Shown here one piece after another: positions 15,649-24,977 of a DNA stretch of 64,000 nucleotides (position 1 is the first letter of the stretch; each line of letters starts with the position of its first letter). The notes under the pieces were generated by a model that made no database searches, was not told where the DNA came from, and saw nothing but the letters and a program-made list of their open reading frames with translations. The stretch is taken from positions 62,001 to 126,000 of the forward strand of contig JADFYG010000003.1 of assembly GCA_015233155.1 (NCBI GenBank), written 5' to 3'. Origin of the DNA: Candidatus Rifleibacteriota bacterium. GTDB taxonomy: Bacteria; Muiribacteriota; Ozemobacteria; Ozemobacterales; Ozemobacteraceae. The translations under genes and the position numbers were made by a program.

Positions 15649-17145
15649 TCAGTGAGTCACGGACAGGCTATCGAACACTTCTGCCGGTACAGCATGCCCA
15701 TGGCAGGACTCAAAACGCAGGCAAATCCGGACCAGCGGGATCAGTTCAGATGACGCAGGAGAAGACATGAGTCTGGTTACGACGGATTTGTCGCCGGCCA
15801 GAATTCGTTCGGCCGCGGATTGGGCGGTATGGCGGGCGACGGCTTGCATTCTGGATGCGCTTTGTTCGCGAACTTCTCCGGACTGATCGGGCATCATGCT
15901 CTGTCCGAGTTCCAGGGCTGAGATTCCGTCAGCAAAATCAAGCGTTTCTATAATAGCCGGATTCCCGCTCGGCGAATTTACCGCCACTGCCGGAGCCTGC
16001 TCGATCAGAGTCAGAGCCGCCGGAACATTGATTGCGCACTGACTTGCTATCTCAGTGGCTGGCGGAATGAATTGTTTTCCCATTTCGATTGTGAAAGCGA
16101 TGGTTTTCAGAGTGCCATAAAGCCAATCGTCTGAAATTCCTGCAGCAGGATAGAGATCAGTGCAGTTTTCCACCGTATATTTATTGAACGCCGCCATCTG
16201 CTTTCCGACGTTTTTGAAAACCGCTGCATCCGGGTTTGGAGCGCCGGCTGCATAGCCGAAAGGATACAATACCAGTTCCGAATAACTATGGAATGACAGA
16301 CTGGCCTGGAACTTTTCGCGCTCAGACAGAGCTTTGATAGCAAGGGTTTCTGGCTCCGTGAACCCTGCAGTCCCCGGATATGTATCATCGGTCGGATCCT
16401 GGCTTACTCCGCTTTCTCCCCAATGATAACCGTAATTGCGATTGAGATCGACGCCGAAGGTATCACCGGATATCGGACGGCGATTTTTGCGCCAGAATTT
16501 TGAGCTCGTTTGTGAGTAGCTCAAACCGTCTGGATTGACAATCGGAACGAACCAGAGTTCCCGCTCATCGACCAGCCGGGTCAATCGCGCATCTTTTCCG
16601 TAATTTCGCAGAAGGGTTTCGATGATGGCCATCGTCACTTCAGAGGTGGTCCATTCGCGGGCGTGTGTGAGCCCCATTATAAGCACAGCAGCCTTCTTTG
16701 TATCTGACGCCGGATCGTGACTGAGTTTTATGGCCCAGATATCGCGTCCCTCACAACTCTTTCCGATCGATTCGAGTCGGACAATCGTGGGATATGCAGC
16801 GGCCCAACTCTTCAACGTGCTGGCCGTCTCTTCGAATGAGTGGTATTTGGCTGTTGGTGTCTGCGATGCGAGCCGCTGTTTCACATACTCATCCAGATTG
16901 CCGATCAGTGCATCCACATGCCGGCCCGCTTTTTTCATCGAATCAGCTTCTGAGGCGGAAACGACCATTTCCAGCCAGTCAGTGCCGCGTGCTGCGATGT
17001 CATACGAATTGCCAAGGAAATTTTTCATCTCCTTGCTTTCCAGTCCGGATAATCGAACCAGGCATTTCGCTTCTTCCTGCGCCCAAGCCGAGGTCATGCC
17101 GACCATCATCACGAAGACTACTAAGAGAAGGACGATTCGCTTCAT
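15649..17145 (-). CDS. Secreted M14 zinc carboxypeptidase
   Basis: 498 residues with a signal peptide (MKRIVLLLVVFVMMVGMTSAWA). An N-terminal propeptide-like region (25-95) precedes the peptidase domain. Zinc ligands are H161 and E164 in L-T-H-A-R-E and H286 in S-F-H-S-Y-S-E; the substrate-binding DLNRNYGYHWG (233-243) and the catalytic glutamate F-T-I-E354-M-G are all present, so it should be active. Family members remove C-terminal residues from peptides outside the cytoplasm. About 130 residues after the domain are Ala/Ser-rich and of unknown use. The ATG at 17145 has GAGGTG just upstream and gives a clean signal peptide. It is the first gene of the operon leading to the GTPase, which is an odd partner for a digestive-type peptidase. 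Confidence 0.88.
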   Translation of the reverse strand: MKRIVLLLVVFVMMVGMTSAWAQEEAKCLVRLSGLESKEMKNFLGNSYDIAARGTDWLEMVVSASEADSMKKAGRHVDALIGNLDEYVKQRLASQTPTAKYHSFEETASTLKSWAAAYPTIVRLESIGKSCEGRDIWAIKLSHDPASDTKKAAVLIMGLTHAREWTTSEVTMAIIETLLRNYGKDARLTRLVDERELWFVPIVNPDGLSYSQTSSKFWRKNRRPISGDTFGVDLNRNYGYHWGESGVSQDPTDDTYPGTAGFTEPETLAIKALSEREKFQASLSFHSYSELVLYPFGYAAGAPNPDAAVFKNVGKQMAAFNKYTVENCTDLYPAAGISDDWLYGTLKTIAFTIEMGKQFIPPATEIASQCAINVPAALTLIEQAPAVAVNSPSGNPAIIETLDFADGISALELGQSMMPDQSGEVREQSASRMQAVARHTAQSAAERILAGDKSVVTRLMSSPASSELIPLVRICLRFESCHGHAVPAEVFDSLSVTH

Positions 17146-17245
17146 ACGCACCTCAAGATTAAAAGATTTTCGCATCAATTCTACCACATAAATCCGAGAT
17201 GAATGCAACAAGAAAGAGAGTCAGCATGACAGCGGTGACAATGAT

Positions 17246-18202
17246 ATGATAACGTCTGATATGGCATCATTGTATACGTTGATTCTCTGGAAGGTTGCCC
17301 GCTTTCTGGCCGGCGTCGGGATTACTGTCGCCGCGGGATCATGGGGCCTGACCAATGCCCGTCGGCGTCGCGCGCAGGGAATCACTTGGGAATCCATGCA
17401 GAGCGAAGTCAGGCTGACCCCCATGTCAGTGGTTCGCATTGTCATAGCCGCGTTATTTGCGGTCTTTTTTTTCTGGTCCCCGCTCAATTATGAATTTCTC
17501 TCAAAGATTGCAGGGTATCTTCAACAATTCGGACTGGTTTTGCTGAGATCTCTTCTCGCATATCTTTTCATTTTTCAATGGATAATGATCGAAGACAGAA
17601 CCAGACTGCGAAGAGCCGGCTGGATGGTTGGTGTCTCTATGCTTATCATGAGCGCGGTTGAGATCTTTACCCTGGCTCCAATGGCGTTGAGCATGACGCC
17701 TGATGGCGGTGAGATTTATAAAAATGTCATAGTGAAGCAGACTACGGGATTTTCCTGCGCTCCATCCACCCTCGCGACCGTGTGCAGACTCTATGGAAGA
17801 CCGGTAACCGAATTCGATGCCGCCATAGCAATCGGAGCCGGATACGGCGGCAGCTTCGATCTTGAGATAGAGCGTGGGGCGGTTGCCTTGGGTTTCCAGG
17901 AAGCCCGATTCTGGCATACAACACTGGATGCCATTGCCTCCGATGATCTGCCCCTCCAGCTGTCAATCAAATACCTGGATGTCTGGGACCTTCATTCCGT
18001 GGCGATGATCGGCCTGAGTTCGACCACAGTTTTTCTTGGCGATCCTATAGAAGGGCTCAGGCGAATTCCTCGAACAAAATTCGGGGAAATATGGCGCGGC
18101 CGCGCCGTGAGACTGGGCGTGCCAACGTTTGCTTCCGGAACCACGGTCCTGCTGTCGACATTCGATCCTGATAGATTCAAAAGAAGTCGTTCAGCCCGCT
18201 GA
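17246..18202 (+). CDS. C39-like cysteine peptidase domain membrane protein
   Basis: 318 residues. Three or four membrane helices lie in the first 155 residues (for example VVRIVIAALFAVFFFW and LLRSLLAYLFIFQWIM). The C-terminal domain has the papain-fold C39 pattern: Q-T-T-G-F-S-C171-A-P-S-T, W-D-L-H250-S-V and L-G-D266-P, so the catalytic Cys, His and Asp are all in place. C39 domains cut leader peptides at double-glycine sites, usually fused to an ABC exporter; here no ABC module is fused or adjacent. It could be a processing protease or a domain for another purpose. The start is uncertain (ATG at 17246 or 17261; neither has a good ribosome site). It diverges from the M14 peptidase gene. Confidence 0.72.
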   Translation: MITSDMASLYTLILWKVARFLAGVGITVAAGSWGLTNARRRRAQGITWESMQSEVRLTPMSVVRIVIAALFAVFFFWSPLNYEFLSKIAGYLQQFGLVLLRSLLAYLFIFQWIMIEDRTRLRRAGWMVGVSMLIMSAVEIFTLAPMALSMTPDGGEIYKNVIVKQTTGFSCAPSTLATVCRLYGRPVTEFDAAIAIGAGYGGSFDLEIERGAVALGFQEARFWHTTLDAIASDDLPLQLSIKYLDVWDLHSVAMIGLSSTTVFLGDPIEGLRRIPRTKFGEIWRGRAVRLGVPTFASGTTVLLSTFDPDRFKRSRSAR

Positions 18203-18248
18203 CCTCCCGGAAAATGCTTTTCCCTTCGGCGATTGGAGCATTTAGACG

Positions 18249-18271
18249 AAAGAAGAGTAGACTTCTTTTTT
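18249..18271 (+). terminator. Likely terminator after the C39-like gene
   Basis: AAAGAAG at 18249-18255 and CTTCTTT at 18262-18268 form a short AT-rich stem with a six-base loop, followed by a T run. It sits directly before the GGAGG of the next gene. The stem is weak, so confidence is moderate. Confidence 0.42.
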
Positions 18272-18290
18272 CGGAGGCTACCCCGTTCAC

Positions 18291-19739
18291 ATGTCCAGGC
18301 ATCAGGCTGAGCTTAATCATCTGTCGTTCAAACAGTATCGCAGCATGGAATTGCTGCCGGTCGCCATCCTTTTGCTTTTCACGACGCTCGGCTGCGTGAA
18401 TCACGGTGATCTCCGCCCTCAGCCTCTCCCGACTGAAGAAGTATATACGCTGGCGGGAACTGTCGCCACTTCAGATCTGGTGGAAAAAGATCTACTTGCA
18501 TCGCGTCTCACAGACATCGCTCATCTGACCGATTTCACGACATTCGAAATCGTTGCCGGAAACCGCAAGACACGTGCTAATAAGGATGGAACATTTACAC
18601 TCAGCGACATACCGTTCTCATCAGATCTCGTGGTGACGGCTTCCGCGAGTAAGGTAATTTTCAAACTGCGCCTCTATCCGGCTGATCTGCGAACCACGGA
18701 CGTAAAGCGGCTGGCGTTCTCAGTCGAATCGACGGTCGCTGCACTGATATGGGAAAGAGCGCATGCTGCCGGAACCGAACTCACCGAGGCGGACATCGCG
18801 GCTCGCGAGTATGTCGCATCCACAACTCAGATTGCTTCCAATCTGAGGCTGGCACTACAAATGCCTAAAAAGAGCGTTCCGCAGACACTGCTTGACCTTC
18901 CGGTTATTGTAAACGCAGTCAATGATGCAGCGGCCAGGATTATTCCGCGCGAGTCGGTGCTGACAGAGTCTCTATCAGTTGTGCAGAATATCTTTATCAG
19001 ACGAGATCTCAAACTTCTCGAAAACTATATCTCACCTGATTTCGGCAATGACTGGGACACTACTTCCAGTTATAACGATTGTCTCAGCACGGTAGCATCA
19101 ATGTTCAAACAGTTCGAGATAAAGAATGCATCATATACGATTCATCAAATGGAATTTCTGCCCGGTGAGCTGGCCAGGATTCGTGTTTCATTTCAACTTG
19201 ATCTGTTCGACATCAACATGGGAATGGGGCACTCGACTGACATTTATACTTCCGATGTGATCTGGCGTCGGGAGGGAACATTCTGGAAAATTTTTCGTAA
19301 CTTACCCTATAAAAAGACCGATCCGACACAGGTAGGCGCGGACAGTCGCTGGGGTGAAATCGCCCGCGCTCATGCCGCCTTGCAATACGCCGTGACGCGC
19401 GAAGAAATAGCCACGCTGGGATCCTATATCTCTGAAAACTTCGGTAACGATTGGGATGCAAACAGTACTAAGAGTGATTTGCTCCTGTGTGCCAAAAATA
19501 GATTCCTGGTCTGTGATGTGAAAATTGCCAGCTATACCATTCGATCGATTGATTTTATCGGAACTGATCTGGCACGAGTCCATTGTGCCGGACAAGTCCG
19601 TGTCATAAATACCGTACTTGGAATCGATATAGATTGGGGAACCGTGAATGCGGTCATCGAATGGCGGCTCGAAGGAGGCTCCTGGAAGTTATCCCGGAAT
19701 CTCCCATACCGGCTCACTCACCCCCGGGATATCAGGTAA
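18291..19739 (+). CDS. Lipoprotein with two tandem NTF2/SnoaL-like domains
   Basis: 482 residues. A lipobox L-G-C35 follows a hydrophobic stretch, so this is a lipoprotein (Lgt and LspA are encoded in the window). Residues about 45-120 look like a beta-sandwich carrier domain (VAGNRKTRANKDGTFTLSDI). The C-terminal 240 residues are an internal duplication: each copy carries Y-I-S-x-x-F-G-N-D-W-D, then A-S-Y-T-I, then a WRxEG-x-W-K-x-x-R-N-L-P-Y ending. The copies start near residues 243 and 376. The pattern fits NTF2-like or SnoaL-like folds, but I cannot name a ligand. GGAGG lies about 13 bases before the ATG at 18291; an ATG at 18345 would also leave a workable signal. Confidence 0.7.
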   Translation: MSRHQAELNHLSFKQYRSMELLPVAILLLFTTLGCVNHGDLRPQPLPTEEVYTLAGTVATSDLVEKDLLASRLTDIAHLTDFTTFEIVAGNRKTRANKDGTFTLSDIPFSSDLVVTASASKVIFKLRLYPADLRTTDVKRLAFSVESTVAALIWERAHAAGTELTEADIAAREYVASTTQIASNLRLALQMPKKSVPQTLLDLPVIVNAVNDAAARIIPRESVLTESLSVVQNIFIRRDLKLLENYISPDFGNDWDTTSSYNDCLSTVASMFKQFEIKNASYTIHQMEFLPGELARIRVSFQLDLFDINMGMGHSTDIYTSDVIWRREGTFWKIFRNLPYKKTDPTQVGADSRWGEIARAHAALQYAVTREEIATLGSYISENFGNDWDANSTKSDLLLCAKNRFLVCDVKIASYTIRSIDFIGTDLARVHCAGQVRVINTVLGIDIDWGTVNAVIEWRLEGGSWKLSRNLPYRLTHPRDIR

Positions 19740-19812
19740 CAGGTTCATAACAGTCTCTTATGCCACGGGGAAAAATTGGATCAACCGACTCTCCGGAGTC
19801 AGTTTCGTTAGA

Positions 19813-20367
19813 TCAGAGCTTCTGTGCAATAAGTGGCGTCAGTTCCAGCTTTGCAACTGTTTCGTAGCTCGGACCCTTCGATGATAGCGTGCTTTTGATC
19901 AACTCGATTTCGCCAACCTTCCATGTTTCGCTGACAGTAATCGCCTGATAGGAAGCAAACTGACCTCGCGAGCGTGCAATGGTCAGGTGCGGAGTAAATC
20001 GCCGATCCTCGACAAACCGGCCGAGATTTCTCAGAAGCGTGTCGCCGAGAGCCTGCAATCCATCCCCGCTTGCCGGCGTAAATAACACACGCGCACGCCT
20101 TCTGCCAGGAAAGGCGTCGGTTCCGGATAACATCAGGTCAAAAGGTAGGAAGCTTCCGGCAACGTGTCTGCCGATATCAATGACCTCTTCAAGACATTCC
20201 GCAGGCAGCGTGCCCATAAACGCCAGTGTTAAGTGCAGTTGATCTTGTCTTGTCGGCCGCCAGTCACGTGAAAGCAGAAGCTGAGCAGTCATGAGTCGCT
20301 CACGAATCCCGACAGGTGCGACTATTGCATAGAATAATCGCAGTGAAGCGTTATCAGAAGTTTTCAT
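19813..20367 (-). CDS. thpR: RNA 2',3'-cyclic phosphodiesterase (ThpR/LigT)
   Basis: 184 residues with the 2H-phosphoesterase fold: two HxTx motifs, H-L-T-L-A-F and H-L-T-I-A-R, about 80 residues apart, which form the active site. LRLFYAIV at the N-terminus and R-R-x-x-V-L-F-T in the middle match the ThpR subfamily, which opens 2',3'-cyclic phosphates at RNA ends. The length fits the family's usual 175-190. The start at 20367 is used because an upstream in-frame start at 20487 would overlap the preceding gene, whose stop is at 20438. Confidence 0.9.
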   Translation of the reverse strand: MKTSDNASLRLFYAIVAPVGIRERLMTAQLLLSRDWRPTRQDQLHLTLAFMGTLPAECLEEVIDIGRHVAGSFLPFDLMLSGTDAFPGRRRARVLFTPASGDGLQALGDTLLRNLGRFVEDRRFTPHLTIARSRGQFASYQAITVSETWKVGEIELIKSTLSSKGPSYETVAKLELTPLIAQKL

Positions 20368-20437
20368 ATTCTTTACAGAATGTGGATTAATAAAATCGCT
20401 AAGCCATTTATAACAGACGCCTGTCTGATGTATCTCA

Positions 20438-23400
20438 TCAGGAGTGTGCAGCCGGACCAGCCGGAGGGATAGGGGCGATATCGGCAAAATTATTGAATGG
20501 CTCTGGCTTTGCCTGGTCTATTTGTCTGAACGCCAGTTCGATGGCTTCTCGCTCTTCCATGTTAATCGGCTTTTCCGCATGCTGTTTCAAAATATCGAGA
20601 TTGCCGGGCAGATTCTGCTCTGCAAGCGCCTGAATAGCCCGAATGCGAATAACCTGCTCCGGATCGTTCAGCAATCCCTTCAACACTAGTGCTGTCCAGG
20701 GGAGTTTAATCGATTTCAGGACAAATATTGCCGAATCGCGCATGCGGACATGGCTTTCCCCCGCCATAATGCGCAACTCCGCATCTGCCTGAGCAACTTT
20801 GTAATAGTGCAATGCCTTGATGGCATTTGCGCGAATGCGGTTGTCCGGGTCGCGCATGAGTGGCAGAAGATATGGGGTGACTGTTGAATCGCCGTTTTCT
20901 TCAAGCGATTCGATTACATTGGCACGTACGCGTGGATTTGAGTGTTTGAGATATTTTAAAAGCGTTGGTGTAAGTAGTTTTGAATGAATTGCTCCCAGAC
21001 TTTTCATAACAATCGATAAGGTTGAAATCGGAAGATTTCGCGTAAGATAAGCTTCCCATGCGGGAATATCCGTTTCATTGGACCGACCGGCAAGCTCGAA
21101 GATCTCTTTTCCCGAGGCGCTTTCCGAAAGCGAAATGAGTGTAATCGCAACCGGAATCTCCTGAGAAATATCCGCGGCGGGTGCGGCAGAGGCTGGACCA
21201 GCCTCGCCAGAAACCGGAACCGGCGCCATCTGCCCGGAAGCGGGCCCGGCCTCTGTTGTCGCTGCAATTTGAGCCGCATGAGGCACGCTGGCTATTCCCA
21301 GGGACTTTCGGAAAACCTCGATTTTTAAAGTTGTCTCGCGAAGATGGTTCCGGGCTTTCTGCGATGCGTAACGACTTGCCGGGTCATCGTCCTCAATCAG
21401 ATCGCCGGTGAGCGCCAGTAATTCACGTCCCTGTTCGCTGCTAAAGTAGCCGCGTACAAGGATTTCCTGGATATGGCCGACTCGTATATCGCCATGAGTG
21501 GACCTGATTTGTTCGATGATGGTTTTTTCCTCACCTGCGAGTTCCAGCTCCAGCTCATCCAGCATGGAAGCAGGCGAGATGGTTTTGCCGTCTTCACGGG
21601 CATCTCCGGGAAGTTTTTTGGCCTGCTCAAACAGACCACTCGCGACGAATCCCTGCCAAAGTTTGCTGAGAATCCGTTCGTCATGTGTGATTTTCCAGAG
21701 ACAGTCGAGAACGCGCAGGCCCTCGCGTCCAAGAGAAACGCTTGGGCACTTCAGATAGGCTTCCCTGAGAAACGCGGTCAGCTCTGCATCGCCGGAAAGC
21801 TCCAACTGTCGTAACAGATGCGGCGCGAAAATCGGCCGCAGATCCGCTGTCTCACGGACATAGCCAGCAATTTCTTTCAAAGCGTCCCTGTTATTCGGAT
21901 GCATCGTTGCCCATACAGACGTGATCTCAGCCTGTTTCGGATGCAAAACCGGAAGCGTCATGTAAAATTTCCCGAGGTGCTCCAGGGCAATGCGGTTGCG
22001 CGGCATGAGATCATATAACTCCTCGCCATACCGTTCAATTTTTAATGTGTTTCCTGACGCCGCCGCCGCTTCCGTCAACATCTCATACAGATGAATTCGC
22101 TTTTCCTTGTCCTCGAATACTCCAATATGCTTTTCCAGTCGGGATAATGCGCGTTTCGGGAACTGTCGTATCATCCTTTCCATAAAAATCCATTCGACTG
22201 CCTCGAACAGACCGAACAGTCGCGGAATAAGCCAGCCAAGCAGCACAAGTATGATCACCATCAACCCGGCATATATGGCGCGTCGGTTCGTTGTTTTATT
22301 CAACTGCGATCTGGGACCATTCAGGGCGGGATGAGAAGGATCTATCGCAGCAGCTGCTGCTAGGAAGCGTTGTGCATCGCTTTCCTGATGTGCATTTAAT
22401 GCAATCTTACAGTGGATAAGAGATATCCAGAAGCTCTTCGGTTTATCCCGGAGAATTTGATTCATGGCTTCTTCCAGCTCCGCGCCGGCAAGTTTCCCAA
22501 GCTCGAAATCACCTGCAAGGTGCAGCTCAGATGCATCGACGGAATAACTTTTCAGATCCGGATTTCGGTTAAAAAGGCGATGGAGTGATTCCCAGTCTCC
22601 TTTAGTACTCAGGGATTCGGCCTCTTTCAAACGTTCCGGAAGCTTGGTTCTGGAGTCAGCCAGCTCCCGTTCCAGGGCCGCGAGTCGTAACAGTTGATCA
22701 GAGTTTGCAGTGCCCAGCTCTTTCAGCTGAATCAGCAGTTCCCGGACGCGGGCGAGATCCTCGTCTTTTTCGGCATCCACGAGTGCTGCGACAGCCTTCG
22801 CTGATGGCGAACCCTGTCTTGTCACTTCTGAACGCTTTTTCAGTCTCTCGATGCCTTGACGAAGTTCAGGGAGAGCCGGGTGTGAGATCCCCATACTCGT
22901 AATCTCACGCATGATCTTTTCGGCCTGCTCCAGGTCTTCCTTTTGTACTGCCTGAGTGGCCTTGTCAATAAGCGGTTTGAGCTGGCGTTCTCGCTCAATG
23001 GCGGCACGCTCGTCACGCACGAGTGGTGATCCGGGCGCCGCGCGATCCAATACGCCCAGTGTCCATACAGCCTCGTCAAACTCGCCGGACACTGCCAGTT
23101 CATGAGTTTTTTTGAGAATGTTTTCCAGATCATCAGAAAGTGCCTTGCGCACTTCATCCAGCGTTGTTTTCGCAGTTTTGGCGCCCGAGCCACTTATTCG
23201 GGTGATGATTTCGAGAGTGCGCGCGCGAAAGATCGGCTTGTTATTTTTTTGAAACGCGGCATCAAGCTTTTTGAGAAGACCCGCCCAGGAGCCGGCCGGA
23301 ATATTTTCATCCCGCCTCAGAAACGACATCCCTTCAAGAATGAATGTTCGCTCCAGATCCGGTCGTGCCGCGAGAAACTCCAGATAGCGCCGGAAAAAAG

Positions 23401-23875
23401 GCTGATCTGTGGGTTTTAGCTCACACGATCGTTTAAACACCCCCACGACATCCTGAGCAGTTTTTTCGCTCAATGCCGCAGCTGGTTTTCCCTGGGTCAA
23501 AACTGGAATCCTGGCTTCAAGAACTTTGAAAAGCATTGCCCGGCACTCATTCACCGACTTCCCGTCCGCAATGGTTTTTTCGAGCAGTGCTATCGCCCCG
23601 TCAAAATCGCCATTGTCAGCAAGTCTATTGGCTTCGCGGATTTCCTGGATTTCCTCAGTTGGGGAATCATGTGTGGCGTTTTTTTTCTTTTCATTCGTGG
23701 TGTTGTTGCTCTGCGTGCTTACGGAATCGTCAGGCAGTGGCTTGGAATGAGCGGGAATTGCCGATTTGGGTTTCTGTTTACGAACGGTCTTAGAGGCCAT
23801 CACATCAGGAGTTACCGCGATCATGGCTCCGCCCAGCAAGGTCAAAAAGCAGACCAGAGACGTTCTTCTCATCAC
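20438..23875 (-). CDS. TPR/HEAT-repeat membrane protein (1145 residues)
   Basis: A signal-like hydrophobic N-terminus (residues 6-24) is followed by a basic low-complexity stretch. Then come about 450 residues of TPR-like helices (ADNGDFDGAIALLEKTIADG is a clear repeat), one strong membrane helix near residues 533-552, about 300 further helical residues, an Ala/Pro/Gly-rich linker near 895-925 (SGEAGPASAAPAAD) and C-terminal HEAT repeats (SNPRVRANVIESLEENGD; DPDNRIRANAIKALHYYK). It has no catalytic motif. HEAT and TPR repeats bind protein partners, so a scaffold across the inner membrane is likely. The partner is unknown. It is co-directional with thpR. Confidence 0.72.
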   Translation of the reverse strand: MMRRTSLVCFLTLLGGAMIAVTPDVMASKTVRKQKPKSAIPAHSKPLPDDSVSTQSNNTTNEKKKNATHDSPTEEIQEIREANRLADNGDFDGAIALLEKTIADGKSVNECRAMLFKVLEARIPVLTQGKPAAALSEKTAQDVVGVFKRSCELKPTDQPFFRRYLEFLAARPDLERTFILEGMSFLRRDENIPAGSWAGLLKKLDAAFQKNNKPIFRARTLEIITRISGSGAKTAKTTLDEVRKALSDDLENILKKTHELAVSGEFDEAVWTLGVLDRAAPGSPLVRDERAAIERERQLKPLIDKATQAVQKEDLEQAEKIMREITSMGISHPALPELRQGIERLKKRSEVTRQGSPSAKAVAALVDAEKDEDLARVRELLIQLKELGTANSDQLLRLAALERELADSRTKLPERLKEAESLSTKGDWESLHRLFNRNPDLKSYSVDASELHLAGDFELGKLAGAELEEAMNQILRDKPKSFWISLIHCKIALNAHQESDAQRFLAAAAAIDPSHPALNGPRSQLNKTTNRRAIYAGLMVIILVLLGWLIPRLFGLFEAVEWIFMERMIRQFPKRALSRLEKHIGVFEDKEKRIHLYEMLTEAAAASGNTLKIERYGEELYDLMPRNRIALEHLGKFYMTLPVLHPKQAEITSVWATMHPNNRDALKEIAGYVRETADLRPIFAPHLLRQLELSGDAELTAFLREAYLKCPSVSLGREGLRVLDCLWKITHDERILSKLWQGFVASGLFEQAKKLPGDAREDGKTISPASMLDELELELAGEEKTIIEQIRSTHGDIRVGHIQEILVRGYFSSEQGRELLALTGDLIEDDDPASRYASQKARNHLRETTLKIEVFRKSLGIASVPHAAQIAATTEAGPASGQMAPVPVSGEAGPASAAPAADISQEIPVAITLISLSESASGKEIFELAGRSNETDIPAWEAYLTRNLPISTLSIVMKSLGAIHSKLLTPTLLKYLKHSNPRVRANVIESLEENGDSTVTPYLLPLMRDPDNRIRANAIKALHYYKVAQADAELRIMAGESHVRMRDSAIFVLKSIKLPWTALVLKGLLNDPEQVIRIRAIQALAEQNLPGNLDILKQHAEKPINMEEREAIELAFRQIDQAKPEPFNNFADIAPIPPAGPAAHS

Positions 23876-24045
23876 TTAACCGCCGACTCTCGTATCAGGG
23901 AAGCCGCCAAAAGGCAAAGAATCCCGGATCAATGCATCGACATACGACACATGAGTACTTAGGAAAATTTTCGGTTTTGCCCGGTACTCGAATGGTGATA
24001 TCCTGAATCGTCCACATAAAACCTTGAAGCAGGAGGAGAGATTGA

Positions 24046-24849
24046 ATGAATGTGAAAATGCTTGATCTGACCCAGCGCCTGAGCATCCATACGCCGCCGT
24101 GGCCCAGCTACATGCCGTTACAGCTCCAGTATTTCAAGCGCATCGCCGGCGCCCACATGGGGCAGGGTGCGAATGGCATGATCGTGAAGACCAGCATGCA
24201 TGTCGGCACTCATATCGACGGAGAAATCCACTTTTGTGGAAACGGTCGCGCTATCGGCCAGGTGCCTCTCGAAGAATTCTGTGGGGATGGTGTTGTCGTT
24301 GATATTTCAGATTGCGTTTCTGATTATTCGCTGTATTCCCCCAAAATGCTCATGGACCGCGCCGAGATCAAGAAGGGCGACATTCTCATAATCAATACCG
24401 GTTATCATCGCTATTCCTGGGACCAGAAAGAATCTGATGACATCCGATACATGGTAAAGCACCCGGGGCCTAATCCCGAATTCCACAAATGGGCACAGAA
24501 GATGAAGTTCAAATGGATCGGTGTCGACTGCGGCTCAGCGGATCATCCCATGAATACGATTCTTCGTCAGTGGCATCCGCGATGCTTCAATGAAGCCGAA
24601 GCAAAGATTCAGAAAGAGTACAAGATGTCCTGGGATGAGCTCTTTCCTTATGATGAATACTATCAGGTCATGCATCTGAAGATGTTTCCGCTGGGTATCA
24701 TCCATGCTGAAAATATTGGCGGAGACATCGATAAACTCAAAAACAAGCGCACATGGATCGGTCTTTTCCCATGGCGCGCGATAGAACTCGAGTCCAGTAT
24801 TTGCCGCATTGTCGCTTTCGAGTTTAATAATGATAAAAAAGCGAAATGA
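24046..24849 (+). CDS. Cyclase-family (kynurenine formamidase-like) metal hydrolase
   Basis: 267 residues with the family signature H52-V-G-T-H56-I-D58-x3-H62, the metal-binding HxGTHxDxPxH motif with E-I in place of the usual x-P, near the N-terminus. The length and the early signature fit the cyclase superfamily (PF04199), whose members hydrolyse formamides or lactone-like rings. The exact substrate cannot be read. GGAGG lies about nine bases before the ATG. The next genes encode a GNAT-like protein, a thiolase-fold protein and a DUF35 protein, so the operon probably handles an acyl-CoA and its ring-derived precursor. That is an inference from the neighbours only. Confidence 0.8.
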   Translation: MNVKMLDLTQRLSIHTPPWPSYMPLQLQYFKRIAGAHMGQGANGMIVKTSMHVGTHIDGEIHFCGNGRAIGQVPLEEFCGDGVVVDISDCVSDYSLYSPKMLMDRAEIKKGDILIINTGYHRYSWDQKESDDIRYMVKHPGPNPEFHKWAQKMKFKWIGVDCGSADHPMNTILRQWHPRCFNEAEAKIQKEYKMSWDELFPYDEYYQVMHLKMFPLGIIHAENIGGDIDKLKNKRTWIGLFPWRAIELESSICRIVAFEFNNDKKAK

Positions 24850-24877
24850 ATTTACTGACCAGGTTTGATTATTAGGA

Positions 24878-24907
24878 GTAGGAACACGGCGCGCCGTGCC
24901 GTGCCCT
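24878..24907 (+). repeat. GTAGG-headed palindromic repeat
   Basis: GTAGGAACACGGCGCGCCGT followed by GCCGTGCCCT, a palindrome centred on GGCGCGCC. It shares its first half with the repeat at 10818-10842 (minus strand). It lies in the 241-base gap between the cyclase and GNAT-like genes. Confidence 0.6.
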
Positions 24908-24977
24908 AAACGACAACGTTCGATCTGCTTTATACAGATGCGCAATGAAAATTGTTTATGTATTCGGTAATAATTAT

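Noticed and set aside
19787-19800. Terminator GACTCTCCGGAGTC after the duplicated-domain lipoprotein
   Set aside because: Stem of only five pairs and no T run.
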